The notes under the pieces are model-generated. The model searched no databases. It was given only the letters and a program-made list of their open reading frames with translations, and had not been told where the DNA came from. From Pleionea sp052032335 (GTDB lineage: Bacteria; Pseudomonadota; Gammaproteobacteria; Enterobacterales; Kangiellaceae): a stretch of 64,000 bases of DNA. Both the position numbers and the translations under genes were made by a program. This document shows positions 16,605 to 25,599 of this stretch, piece after piece (within the stretch, counting starts at the first letter, position 1; each line of letters starts with the position of its first letter). The DNA lies in the NCBI GenBank assembly GCA_052032335.1, contig JBPEWV010000170.1, positions 1 through 64,000 of the forward strand, written 5' to 3'.

Positions 16605-18395
16605 TTAAAAGGCGATTAACGGCGTTCCTACCTTGACGGCATCACCTTCGGCTACAAGAATATCTGAAACTACGCCCGCTGCTTGTGCTTTAACTTCGGT
16701 TTCCATTTTCATGGCTTCGAGAATCAAAACGGTTTGACCCGCGGCCACCTGCTCCCCCGGCTTTGCTAATATTTTGAAAATATTACCTGCCAATGGCGCA
16801 TTGACAGTTTCGCCACTGCTGGAGTTTTGGGTTGATTCAGCCGAAGGTTTGGGTGCAGGATTTGGTGTAATCTCGGACACTGTGCCTCCAGGGGCAACTG
16901 TTACTGAATAAGTTTTTCCATCCACAGTTACCGAGTATGACTCTTCATCAATACTTTCGGCTGCACTGCTTTGCGCGATTGTTACGGTGTTGTCTTGCTG
17001 GGTTGCGTCGGGAGCCGGCTCGAACGCTTTCGGATTGTGTTTATTTTTTAAAAACTTCAAACCAATTTGTGGAAACAATGCATAGATAAGCACGTTATCC
17101 ACCAATTCACCTTCCAACTCAAAGTTTTCTTGTTCAGCCAGAGAAAACAGTTCATCACTTAATGTGTCCATTTCTGGTTCAATCAAATCGGCGGGTCGAC
17201 AGGTGATTTTTTCACCGCCGTCAAGAACTTTCTGCTGCAACTCTTGGTTAACTGGAGCCGGAGTCGAACCATACTCTCCTTTCAGAACTCCGGCAGTTTC
17301 TTTACTGATGCTTCTGTAACGCTGGCCAGTCAGCACATTAAGCACCGCCTGAGTGCCTACTATTTGTGACGTTGGTGTAACTAATGGAATGTATCCAAGA
17401 TCTTTTCTTACTCTCGGGATCTCTGATAACACATCATCAAATTTATCTTCCGCACCCTGCTCTTTAAGTTGACTTTCCATATTGGTCAGCATGCCACCAG
17501 GCACCTGTGACATCAAAATTCGTGAATCGACGCCCTTTAAACTTCCCTCCCATTTGGCGTATTTTTTACGCACACTTCTGAAATAAGCGGCGATTTCTTC
17601 AAGAAGCTCCAGCTTCAGCCCCGTGTCTCTTGGCGTTCCTTCAAATATCGAGACGATCGATTCGGTGGGTGAGTGACCGTAAGTCATACTCATGGAGGAT
17701 ATACTGGTATCGACCATATCGATTCCGGCTTCAACCGCTTTTACGATCGAAGCGGTGCTTAATCCGGTAGTCGCATGCGCATGCAATGCTACCGGAATCT
17801 CCAGAGCGCTTTTCAATTTTGTTACCAGCTCTTCTGCAACATAGGGCTTCAATAGTCCAGCCATATCTTTAATGCAAATTGAGTGTGCTCCCATATCTTC
17901 AAGTCGTTTGGCCATATCGATCCACATGTCGATGGTGTGCACTGGACTTACGGTATACGACAAAGTTCCCTGAGCATGTTTATCGACGGATACAACCGAT
18001 TTGATAGCGGTTTTTAGATTCCGCGTATCATTCATCGCATCAAATATTCGGAATACATCCATACCATTACTTGCTGCGCGGTCGACAAATGCCTCAACGA
18101 CGTCATCGCCATAATGTCGATAGCCGAGAATATTCTGCGCACGAAATAACATTTGCATGGGCGTGTTGGGCATGGCTTTTTTTAATTGTCGCAATCGCTC
18201 CCAGGGATCTTCTCCTAAATATCGGATGCAGGCATCAAAGGTTGCGCCGCCCCAAGTTTCTGCCGACCAATAGCCGACTTTATCCAGCTTTTCAGCGATC
18301 GGCAGCATGTCATCAATACGTAACCGGGTTGCAAATAAGGATTGATGCGCATCGCGCAATACGACGTCAGTAATTTTTAATCTTTGTTGATTCAT
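16605..18395 (-). CDS. oadA: Oxaloacetate decarboxylase alpha subunit (biotin carboxyltransferase)
   Basis: A 596-residue cytoplasmic subunit. The N-terminal carboxyltransferase TIM barrel contains D-V-V-L-R-D-A-H-Q-S and the carboxylated/active Lys region S-I-C-I-K-D-M-A-G. A PYC_OADA domain follows, then a Pro/Ser/Thr-rich linker (about 470-530). A C-terminal biotinyl domain carries E-A-M-K-M with the biotinylated Lys at 563. It moves CO2 from oxaloacetate to biotin, giving pyruvate. It is the second gene of oadGAB, 15 nt behind oadG. Confidence 0.96.
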   Translation of the reverse strand: MNQQRLKITDVVLRDAHQSLFATRLRIDDMLPIAEKLDKVGYWSAETWGGATFDACIRYLGEDPWERLRQLKKAMPNTPMQMLFRAQNILGYRHYGDDVVEAFVDRAASNGMDVFRIFDAMNDTRNLKTAIKSVVSVDKHAQGTLSYTVSPVHTIDMWIDMAKRLEDMGAHSICIKDMAGLLKPYVAEELVTKLKSALEIPVALHAHATTGLSTASIVKAVEAGIDMVDTSISSMSMTYGHSPTESIVSIFEGTPRDTGLKLELLEEIAAYFRSVRKKYAKWEGSLKGVDSRILMSQVPGGMLTNMESQLKEQGAEDKFDDVLSEIPRVRKDLGYIPLVTPTSQIVGTQAVLNVLTGQRYRSISKETAGVLKGEYGSTPAPVNQELQQKVLDGGEKITCRPADLIEPEMDTLSDELFSLAEQENFELEGELVDNVLIYALFPQIGLKFLKNKHNPKAFEPAPDATQQDNTVTIAQSSAAESIDEESYSVTVDGKTYSVTVAPGGTVSEITPNPAPKPSAESTQNSSSGETVNAPLAGNIFKILAKPGEQVAAGQTVLILEAMKMETEVKAQAAGVVSDILVAEGDAVKVGTPLIAF

Positions 18396-18410
18396 AATTT
18401 GCCCTCTGCC

Positions 18411-18656
18411 CTAGCGATGTTTCTTTCGATACTGATGCACGGCAGATGTGATAACAGCGACGAGCGCTTCATCATTAGCTTCTACCTGAGAAGAGTCGGT
18501 TGTAATAGAGTCGGCATGTGTGGATGGTGATTCGGGCCAAAATCGATTAAGAAACTTTGATGACACAGTGATACAGAAAACCAGAAGAGACAGGAAAATA
18601 AATACCGTACCCATACCAACGATCATTAACGATAGACCTTGCGCCATATCACTCAT
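18411..18656 (-). CDS. oadG: Oxaloacetate decarboxylase gamma subunit
   Basis: An 81-residue protein with one N-terminal membrane helix (about residues 9-31, I-V-G-M-G-T-V-F-I-F-L) and a short cytoplasmic tail. This matches the OadG layout, which anchors alpha to beta. I start at the ATG at 18656: GAGG lies 9 nt upstream, whereas the in-frame ATG at 18680 would put that site inside the gene. The tail lacks the classic His/Pro-rich zinc end of enterobacterial OadG but ends Y-R-K-K-H-R. Confidence 0.85.
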   Translation of the reverse strand: MSDMAQGLSLMIVGMGTVFIFLSLLVFCITVSSKFLNRFWPESPSTHADSITTDSSQVEANDEALVAVITSAVHQYRKKHR

Positions 18657-18824
18657 AAAATTTACCTCGCCCTGAGACACCGTGTGTATCCATCAGTCTA
18701 GTCGATCAGTCGAAAACTGAACATTCGAACTCTGATTTATCGCATTTAATTTTACTGATGTGACTGCTGCAAAGCAGTAAAGCAAGACCTTAGACCATTG
18801 TCAAATAATGGATTTCACTCAATG

Positions 18825-19883
18825 CTAATAAAAAGGCAACTCCAATTGTTCCAGTTTATCCGGCGAGGAGTCATCGAGCCTCACACCGATGCCAAGCAAA
18901 CGAACAGGCATGGATTTTCGCTGATACGCCTCAGCAATCAATGTGACCAGAACGTCTTCCAGTAGAATTTCTGCACGACGCTCGATGGTGGTCGCGGTGA
19001 AATCATTGAACTTTAGTTTCACGAAAACAGATTTAAAACCCTGCACAGACTTGGACGATAACCGTTGTTGCAACGATTGAATCAACTTGGGCAACTTGTC
19101 AGCCAGCTCTTCAATGGTTCGACAATCGTGACTGAATGTTCTTTCAACACTGACCGATTTTCTCTGTCGTTCATTCGAAACCAATCGATCATCGATACCG
19201 CGAGCAAAGCGATACAACCGATTTCCGAACTTACCGAACTTGTCCAATAAAATCGATTGCGATAGAGATTGCAGTTCGCCACAGGTTCTTATATTCAAGT
19301 TATGCAGTTTATTCGCCGTGACTTTTCCAACACCATGTATTTTAGCAACCGGCAAATGGTAGACGAAGGAATCAATCTCGTCTGGCGCAATAACTTTAAG
19401 ACCATCAGGCTTATTCCAGTCACTGGCAATTTTAGCCAGAAACTTATTTGGCGCAACACCGGCCGAAGCAGTCAAGTTTAACTCTGTTCTAATCTGTTGC
19501 TTTATCGCTTGCGCGATGTATGTAGCGCTGCCCCGGAACTGTTCTACATCACTCACGTCGAGATAGGCTTCATCCAGTGATAAGGGTTCGATCAACTCAG
19601 TATAACGCAGAAAAATTTGATGGATCTGCTTCGAAACTTCGCGATATTTATTCAAATTTGGCGGGACAATGATAAGTTCTGGGCAGCGAGATTTGGCTAT
19701 AGCAGAAGACAAGGCCGAATGGACGCCATAGTCACGCGCGAGATAATTACAGGTAGCGATAACGCCTCGGCGCTCTGCCTGCCCGCCTACCGCCAGAGGT
19801 CGATTCCTCAAACTGGGGTTATCACGCATTTCAACGGCTGCATAAAAGCAATCCATATCAATGTGAATGATTTTGCGCGACAT
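18825..19883 (-). CDS. dinB: DNA polymerase IV (Y-family)
   Basis: A 352-residue translesion polymerase. The first metal-binding Asp is in I-H-I-D-M-D-C-F-Y (D9), and the catalytic pair D104-E105 is in S-L-D-E-A-Y-L-D. The steric-gate region (C-F-Y) and the little-finger domain after about 230 are present, and length equals E. coli DinB. No beta-clamp motif beyond the C-terminal Q-L-E-L-P-F is needed: that end fits the Q-x-x-L-x-F clamp-binding rule closely. It starts only 7 nt after the histidine kinase stop with no clear ribosome binding site, so it is probably translated by coupling within that operon. I see no SOS box near it. Confidence 0.96.
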   Translation of the reverse strand: MSRKIIHIDMDCFYAAVEMRDNPSLRNRPLAVGGQAERRGVIATCNYLARDYGVHSALSSAIAKSRCPELIIVPPNLNKYREVSKQIHQIFLRYTELIEPLSLDEAYLDVSDVEQFRGSATYIAQAIKQQIRTELNLTASAGVAPNKFLAKIASDWNKPDGLKVIAPDEIDSFVYHLPVAKIHGVGKVTANKLHNLNIRTCGELQSLSQSILLDKFGKFGNRLYRFARGIDDRLVSNERQRKSVSVERTFSHDCRTIEELADKLPKLIQSLQQRLSSKSVQGFKSVFVKLKFNDFTATTIERRAEILLEDVLVTLIAEAYQRKSMPVRLLGIGVRLDDSSPDKLEQLELPFY

Positions 19884-19890
19884 GTATCGA

Positions 19891-21249
19891 TCAGATACGC
19901 TTGAATATAAATGTCAGGACGAATTTCGCTCCTGACATGGCACTCTCTTCAATCGCTATAGTTCCACCGTATTGATGGACCAGTTCCGATACAACGGAAA
20001 GCCCTATTCCTTGGCCTTCTGTTTGTTCATCCAAACGATTGCCTCTGGCCAAAACCTTTTCACGCATCTCAACCGGTATGCCCGGACCATCATCTGAAAT
20101 CGAAATATTTAGAGCGTATTCTTGTTTCTTTGACGCTTCGGAGATATCAACCAGAACGCTGGATCGGGTCCATTTGCAGGCATTATCAAGCAGGTTACCC
20201 ATGATCTCCATGAAATCACCTTCATCGCCGTAAAAACGAATGCTGTCATTGCAATTCAATTCAAGTTCAAGCTGCTTCGACTGATACACCTTGCCCAGCG
20301 CGCTAAGAATTTTTTCTACACCAATTTTCACATTAACCGATGCCAGCATATGTCCCTGAGAGCCAGCAACTGCGCGGGACAACTGATATTGGATAATCTC
20401 ATCCATTCGATCCACTTGTGACTGAATTGTAGAACCTGTGTCTTCAGCTTTGACACTTTGAACCGCACCTTTGATTACCGCAAGTGGTGTTTTTAAGCTG
20501 TGCGCCAAGTTGGAAAAGGTATTGCGATATTTTTCCCGTTGCGTTCTTTCTGCTTCAATCAGAAGGTTCAGGTTTTTTGTCAATGGAATTAACTCGGCCG
20601 GGTAGTTTTTGGACAGCGTTTTTTGTTGGCCGCTTTCAATCATTTCTAAATCACGAGCGACCAGACCTAATGGCGACAAGCCCCATCTCAGCGCGACTAA
20701 CTGGATGAAAAGCATAGCAACCAATACAAACACCAGCCCGGACCAAAGTGTTGTTCTGAAGTCACTAACAACGTCTTTTAACAAGTGCGCTTCGTGCAGA
20801 AGAGTAAACTGATAATAATGTTCTGAGTCATCAAAACTTTCCCAGATAACCGCATATCGCAAGCGGTAAAACCGAATACCGTCAATGGACGTAAAGTCAA
20901 AAAGAAACTCACCGGTGGGTAAGATTTCAAACAAATACAGATCCAAATCTACTGCACTGAATGAGCGCCAAATTTCATCTTCATTGCCTCCGTAGACAAA
21001 GGCGTAACTTCCACTGTCAATCTGATTAAACGCATCTTCACGAACAACTTCGGGTAGGTACAAAACGCCTGGCTCTTCTTCTTCAGCCGCCGTCAACAGC
21101 ATGAACAACTGAGTCTTCATGCGCTCTTGCAGCTGACCGGTAAGACTCCTATCAAAAGCTTTTTCCAGAAATAAAGAAACGCCGCTTACCAAAACGATAA
21201 GCGACAATGATAAGACTAAAACCAGCCGAGAACGTAAAGAATATGTCAT
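19891..21249 (-). CDS. Sensor histidine kinase (PhoQ-like architecture)
   Basis: A 452-residue membrane kinase: TM1 at about 8-27, an acidic periplasmic sensor of about 135 residues (E-E-E-E-P near 57-60, many Asp/Glu), TM2 at 167-188, HAMP-like linker, and DHp domain with H250 in N-L-A-H-S-L-K-T-P-L. The ATPase domain has D-D-G-P-G-I-P and G-Q-G-I-G-L-S-V-V. The acidic sensor is reminiscent of PhoQ, which senses divalent cations and antimicrobial peptides; that specificity is inference. It lies 9 nt after the response regulator, with dinB 7 nt behind. Confidence 0.92.
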   Translation of the reverse strand: MTYSLRSRLVLVLSLSLIVLVSGVSLFLEKAFDRSLTGQLQERMKTQLFMLLTAAEEEEPGVLYLPEVVREDAFNQIDSGSYAFVYGGNEDEIWRSFSAVDLDLYLFEILPTGEFLFDFTSIDGIRFYRLRYAVIWESFDDSEHYYQFTLLHEAHLLKDVVSDFRTTLWSGLVFVLVAMLFIQLVALRWGLSPLGLVARDLEMIESGQQKTLSKNYPAELIPLTKNLNLLIEAERTQREKYRNTFSNLAHSLKTPLAVIKGAVQSVKAEDTGSTIQSQVDRMDEIIQYQLSRAVAGSQGHMLASVNVKIGVEKILSALGKVYQSKQLELELNCNDSIRFYGDEGDFMEIMGNLLDNACKWTRSSVLVDISEASKKQEYALNISISDDGPGIPVEMREKVLARGNRLDEQTEGQGIGLSVVSELVHQYGGTIAIEESAMSGAKFVLTFIFKRI

Positions 21250-21258
21250 TCGTAGTAT

Positions 21259-21933
21259 TTAAAGCTCGGGATTGATGCGATAGCCCCGACCGCGAAGAGT
21301 TTCAATGGGTTTTAAATCGCCTTCAGGGTCGATCTTTTTACGCAATCGACGAACGAACACTTCCAGTACATTACTGTCTTTATCGTGATCCTGTTCGTAA
21401 ATGTGTTCGGTTAACTCCGTTTTCGAAATAACTTTGTCCGGATTCATCATAAGATATTCCAGAACCTTATATTCGTAAGCAGTTAGGTCCAGTTCCGATC
21501 CATTGACCAAAATTTGTTTGCTGCTTGAATTCAATTCAATCGGCCCTTTCTTGATTATCGGACTGGAAAAACCTGAGGAACGTCTTAATAATGCGTTGGT
21601 TCTTGCCAGCAACTCTTCAACTTGAAACGGTTTAACCAGATAATCGTCGGCACCTCTCGAAAGGCCTTCCACTTTCTCTTGCCAGCGCGATCGAGCCGTT
21701 AAAATAAGTATCGGAAACTCTTTGCCCTGCTCTCTAATTTTACTGATCAAATCAAGGCCATTTAATTTAGGCAAGCCAAGGTCGATAATCGCGACATCAA
21801 CCGGATATTCTTCGGCAAAATATAGACCATCTTCTCCATCGAATGCTTGATCAACCGCGTAGCCCTCTTTGTTCAAAGCTTCTTTAAGTTGATCCTGCAA
21901 TGCATGTTCGTCTTCTACTACAAGAACTTTCAT
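21259..21933 (-). CDS. OmpR-family response regulator (PhoP-like)
   Basis: A 224-residue regulator. The receiver domain has the acidic pocket V-V-E-D-E, phospho-acceptor D51 in I-I-D-L-G-L-P and the switch Lys in V-K-P-F-Q. The C-terminal winged-helix DNA-binding domain ends with R-G-R-G-Y-R-I. It pairs with the kinase encoded next. A PepSY protein precedes it by 14 nt, which is a common arrangement for PhoP/QseB-like systems. Confidence 0.94.
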   Translation of the reverse strand: MKVLVVEDEHALQDQLKEALNKEGYAVDQAFDGEDGLYFAEEYPVDVAIIDLGLPKLNGLDLISKIREQGKEFPILILTARSRWQEKVEGLSRGADDYLVKPFQVEELLARTNALLRRSSGFSSPIIKKGPIELNSSSKQILVNGSELDLTAYEYKVLEYLMMNPDKVISKTELTEHIYEQDHDKDSNVLEVFVRRLRKKIDPEGDLKPIETLRGRGYRINPEL

Positions 21934-21947
21934 TTTTTATCCTTAGC

Positions 21948-22211
21948 TCAATTTACTTTGATGACCTTGGCTTTGCAGCCATCAACTAATATCGTTTTGA
22001 CTCGTCCATTGTTCAGCAAAACTTTTACGCGATAAACGGCCGGGCCTCTGCTTTTGATAAGACTGGCTGAAAGTGCTTTACCCTTGATGGTACTTTGCGC
22101 GACAGCCACAGCTTTAGCTTTCGAAATAACTTTGCAACCTTTGTCATCATCTGCCTTGATAGGGTTGGCAAATAATGCAAAAACAACTGCGAAAACCCAA
22201 AGAAATTTCAT
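21948..22211 (-). CDS. Periplasmic PepSY-domain protein
   Basis: An 87-residue exported protein: signal peptide (1-20, ending N-P-I-K-A), then one PepSY-type domain with the usual A-x-A-x-A helix (K-A-K-A-V-A-V-A-Q) and the strand pair Y-R-V-K-V-L / V-K-T-I-L-V-D. Two cysteines (residues 26 and 79) may form a disulfide. It is first of the run pepSY-regulator-kinase-dinB, so it may modulate the sensor or be an output of it. Family likely, role inferred. Confidence 0.8.
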   Translation of the reverse strand: MKFLWVFAVVFALFANPIKADDDKGCKVISKAKAVAVAQSTIKGKALSASLIKSRGPAVYRVKVLLNNGRVKTILVDGCKAKVIKVN

Positions 22212-22291
22212 TGTGAGCCTCGTTTAATCATAGAGAAATAAGGAGTGATAATTCATATGGCATCTTCCTATAGTCCATTTGTCTTGTCAAT

Positions 22292-22885
22292 TTACTGACC
22301 GGCGCTGATAACGGGCTCAACAAACACCCGTAACTCCACTTCGGCACCCGGATGATAGGGCAACTCTGTTTGAAAATTCTCGCCCATGTAACGATAGGTC
22401 ACTCGATAACCAGCGTTTCTCTGAAACTCATTCAATCGCTCTTCGATACGACATTGGTGATGCTCCGCCATCGACTGTTGACCCGATTGACTAGCAGCTT
22501 CACCAATTGACGAACCGATCACCGCACCGGCAACCGCACCGACCGCTTTTTGCGAACGTCGGTTACCCATTTTGCTGCCGATGACAGCCCCAACAATCCC
22601 ACCGACCACTCGGCCGGCTGTCGAATCTTTGGTTTTAGGGTGCCGAGAGGTCTCACGACAAATTTTAACTGGCTGATATTCTTTGACCACTTCAACGATA
22701 GGCTTTACCGATAACACAGTGCCATACTGTGGTGAGATTTCCTGTGGAGCCAATCTCAACTGTGAGTTCGCTATGTCTCTGTCTTGCATTGAGAGTCTAT
22801 CTTGTGAAGTTGATAGCTCTTCTGAAAAGGCTGTGTTAACCAAAATCAAAGTTCCGATTAAGCCGCTCGTTAAGTAGGATTTCAC
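22292..22885 (-). CDS. Glycine-zipper 2TM-domain surface protein
   Basis: A 197-residue exported protein with a signal peptide (1-21). The glycine-zipper pair V-G-G-I-V-G-A-V-I-G-S-K-M-G and V-A-G-A-V-I-G-S-S-I-G (about 92-130) is the mark of the Rickettsia 17-kDa antigen/SlyB-like group. It lacks a lipobox Cys at the signal end. The C-terminal part (Y-R-V-T-Y-R-Y) is the usual short beta domain of this family. It lies 80 nt before the PepSY gene on the same strand and could be under the same envelope-stress control. Confidence 0.8.
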   Translation of the reverse strand: MKSYLTSGLIGTLILVNTAFSEELSTSQDRLSMQDRDIANSQLRLAPQEISPQYGTVLSVKPIVEVVKEYQPVKICRETSRHPKTKDSTAGRVVGGIVGAVIGSKMGNRRSQKAVGAVAGAVIGSSIGEAASQSGQQSMAEHHQCRIEERLNEFQRNAGYRVTYRYMGENFQTELPYHPGAEVELRVFVEPVISAGQ

Positions 22886-22942
22886 ATTAAACTCCGTCTA
22901 CTTCATAATTCAATGGAACCTATATTAAAAGTTACTAACTGA

Positions 22943-24058
22943 ATGCAATCTGAACAGTTCAGGTTTTACCCCGATATCGATCATTTTCAAACGGAGCAGA
23001 ATGCCTCTTTCTCTGGCTTTCATCCATTCTATAACCCTAAATTTTTGCAGGCGCTGGAGTCATCGGGAGCCGTTTCACGCTCAACAGGATGGCAACCCAA
23101 ACACCTTAGTTACACAACAGCAGAGGGAAACAGTTACCTGCTGCCCGGCTATCTCAAGTCGCACTCCTATGGTGAGTACGTTTTTGATTGGGGCATCGCT
23201 GATGCAATTCGCCGGGCGGGAATCAACTATTACCCGAAATGGGTCGCCCAATTTCCATTTACTCCGGTTGAAATGCCAAAAACGATTAAACCCTTCGATT
23301 CGTCGACACTGGGCAATCTGGTCGACACATTATGGTCTGATAGCCCGGTGACTGCTCAGTTGCTTTACCTACCCAAGCAATGGTGTGACGTCGTTTTAGG
23401 CGCAGGAGGACTTATCAGAAAGAGTATCTTTTTCTGTTGGCATAACCAGGACTACCAAACTTTCGATGACCACTTAAACAGCTTGACCGCTAAACGGTCA
23501 AAAGATGTACGCCGGGAAAGACGAAAAGTTATGGCAACCGGCCTCAACATTAATCGCTTTTCAGGCAGCGAAATCACTGACGAATTGATCGACCGCTTTT
23601 ACCCCTTTTACCGCCATACCTACCTGTCACGCTCTGGTCATGCAGGGTATTTAAACCGCTTGTTCTTTTCATCGTGGTTACTCGACATACGCGACCAGGC
23701 TATGTTGGTTATAGCCAGCAACAACAATGAAGACATTGCTGCGGCACTGTTTGTTCACGACCACGAAACCTTATTCGGACGCTACTGGGGCAGTACAATA
23801 AATGACGGCTTGCTGCATTTTGAATGTTGCTATTATCAGGGAATGGAATATTGTATCGAACGAAACTTAAAACGGTTTAATCCAGGCGTTCAGGGCGAAC
23901 ACAAGGTTCGTCGCGGGTTCGAACCTTATCTGGTCAATTCGGCTTATTTTTATCGCGATCCTCATTTACGACAACAGTTGGCCGGTTACTTTTCTGATGA
24001 AACTCAGCAGCTTAAACATTACCTAACTGAACTGAAAGGAAAACTGCCTTTTCGCTAA
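22943..24058 (+). CDS. GNAT-fold protein of the COG3146/DUF482 family
   Basis: A 371-residue cytoplasmic protein with the family pattern: N-terminal F-H-P-F-Y-N-P-K-F-L-Q-A-L-E, the segment H-S-Y-G-E-Y-V-F-D-W (about 72-81) and a C-terminal GNAT domain ending in F-N-P-G-V-Q-G-E-H-K-V-R-R-G. Members are annotated as peptidogalycan biosynthesis/N-acetyltransferases; the reaction is not firmly established. It is divergent from the glycine-zipper gene, with 57 nt between starts, and ends 17 nt from the convergent HDOD gene. Confidence 0.85.
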   Translation: MQSEQFRFYPDIDHFQTEQNASFSGFHPFYNPKFLQALESSGAVSRSTGWQPKHLSYTTAEGNSYLLPGYLKSHSYGEYVFDWGIADAIRRAGINYYPKWVAQFPFTPVEMPKTIKPFDSSTLGNLVDTLWSDSPVTAQLLYLPKQWCDVVLGAGGLIRKSIFFCWHNQDYQTFDDHLNSLTAKRSKDVRRERRKVMATGLNINRFSGSEITDELIDRFYPFYRHTYLSRSGHAGYLNRLFFSSWLLDIRDQAMLVIASNNNEDIAAALFVHDHETLFGRYWGSTINDGLLHFECCYYQGMEYCIERNLKRFNPGVQGEHKVRRGFEPYLVNSAYFYRDPHLRQQLAGYFSDETQQLKHYLTELKGKLPFR

Positions 24059-24075
24059 AATCTTAAACCGGCCTT

Positions 24076-25464
24076 TCAAGCGACCAGTTGTTTCGACATT
24101 ATATCCAGCACCTCTCGCTCTTCGAGCAACTGATTGAAACTTTCGTTAACCTGTTCTTCTTCAAGGTGCAGGTTTTCCAGAGTGGACTGCGGTAAACGCT
24201 CAACAGTAGCGTCGCCCAAATCGATCCGCTTCAGCAAACGTCCGGCTAATAACACCAGATTCGAATAGACCGCATGTTTGCTCCAGAACTCTTCCTTATG
24301 ATGCCAGCGTACGGCAACAATCAGCTCATCCGGCATATGCCAGTTTTTCATCAACCAGGCACCAATTTCTTGATGGGTTAGCCCCATAACAAAATGCTCT
24401 ATGTCTTCTAAAGGAATTTCAGGGTTGGCCTCAATATATCGATTTATGAGATTAAATTGTGGTGGAAATAAGTGACCTAATAATAGATGGCCAAAATTAT
24501 GTAAAAGCCCCGCCAAATAGGACAAACCTCGTTCCGGACGTCTTTTAGGCGGAATCAACAAACACAACTTTTCGACCAAACTGGCCGAGTAGACTGCCTG
24601 ACGCCAAAATGCATGAACACCCAGCGGGCCATCATCAGGTACATTGAGCGATTTACCAATGGAAATCCCTAGCGCCAGGTTCATCACCAAGTCGAAACCC
24701 AATACCCGTGAAATTGCCGTCTCAACCGAATCGATAGTCCCTTTGTAACCGTAATAAGGTGAACTGGCCCAACTGATTATCTGGGCTGCTAAGCTCGGGT
24801 CGCGTTTAACAATGTCGCCAAGCTTTTTTGCATCGGCACTGGGATCAACTCGTAACTTCATGATTTCCTGTGCAATTTCTGGCATCGACGGTAAGTCGAA
24901 AGTTTCATCAACTCGCTGTTTGATTCGTATCGGAGTAAACTGATTCACAGTCTCCGACATGTCTTGCTGTGCATTTCTTCCTGAGTAAAGCCGTTCCGGC
25001 TCGCAACCAAACGAGAATCGCTCACCGTCGCTAAACAGCGATTGAATCGATGGGCCACTGACTTTTAACAAACTTTTCGAGTTGCCCGATTGAATATAGA
25101 CCTGCTTTTGTTGAAATACCGATTCGTCAATCACGCCTCGACATCCAAACACCTTAAATAATGGTGGATGATTATTAGCATCACACTTGTCGAAAACTGA
25201 ATCAGCAAGTTGTTCGTTAACCACACTAAGTTCTTGATTGGTCAGTCTTTTCAGAACTTCAAAGTCCAACAGGTAATTGCAGGGTAAAATGGCAAGTATT
25301 TTTTCATTGGTTCCCTGAAGTAAAACACAGCGCAAAACTTCGTTTAATGGCAGCGCTTGCTTCTCAGCGATGAGACGCAAGGATCTACCTGGCTCGTGCT
25401 CAATTATCTCAAAATCAATTTCCCGATCGTTGAGAAAACTTTCTATAGACTTGGGAATACTCAC
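24076..25464 (-). CDS. YbaK-like deacylase domain fused to HDOD domain
   Basis: A 462-residue protein. Residues 1-155 resemble YbaK/ProX-type aminoacyl-tRNA deacylases (I-E-H-E-P-G-R-S near 20, L-R-C-V-L-L-Q near 43). Residues about 190-400 are an HDOD domain (L-P-S-M-P-E-I-A-Q, L-L-H-N-F-G-H-L-L-L-G), a degenerate HD fold with no phosphodiesterase metal site used in signalling scaffolds. The combination is known in other gammaproteobacteria. Catalytic competence of the first domain is uncertain. It stands alone. Confidence 0.85.
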   Translation of the reverse strand: MSIPKSIESFLNDREIDFEIIEHEPGRSLRLIAEKQALPLNEVLRCVLLQGTNEKILAILPCNYLLDFEVLKRLTNQELSVVNEQLADSVFDKCDANNHPPLFKVFGCRGVIDESVFQQKQVYIQSGNSKSLLKVSGPSIQSLFSDGERFSFGCEPERLYSGRNAQQDMSETVNQFTPIRIKQRVDETFDLPSMPEIAQEIMKLRVDPSADAKKLGDIVKRDPSLAAQIISWASSPYYGYKGTIDSVETAISRVLGFDLVMNLALGISIGKSLNVPDDGPLGVHAFWRQAVYSASLVEKLCLLIPPKRRPERGLSYLAGLLHNFGHLLLGHLFPPQFNLINRYIEANPEIPLEDIEHFVMGLTHQEIGAWLMKNWHMPDELIVAVRWHHKEEFWSKHAVYSNLVLLAGRLLKRIDLGDATVERLPQSTLENLHLEEEQVNESFNQLLEEREVLDIMSKQLVA

Positions 25465-25599
25465 ACATTACTCCTGAAACCAATCATCTTTTAACTATAG
25501 TCAAAGTTTGACTCAGACCAAAACTACTGTGGCAAATTAGTAACCAGTTCACATAAATTTAACACGGTACAGAAAAAACAAAGTTTCACTCGCGTCGAG

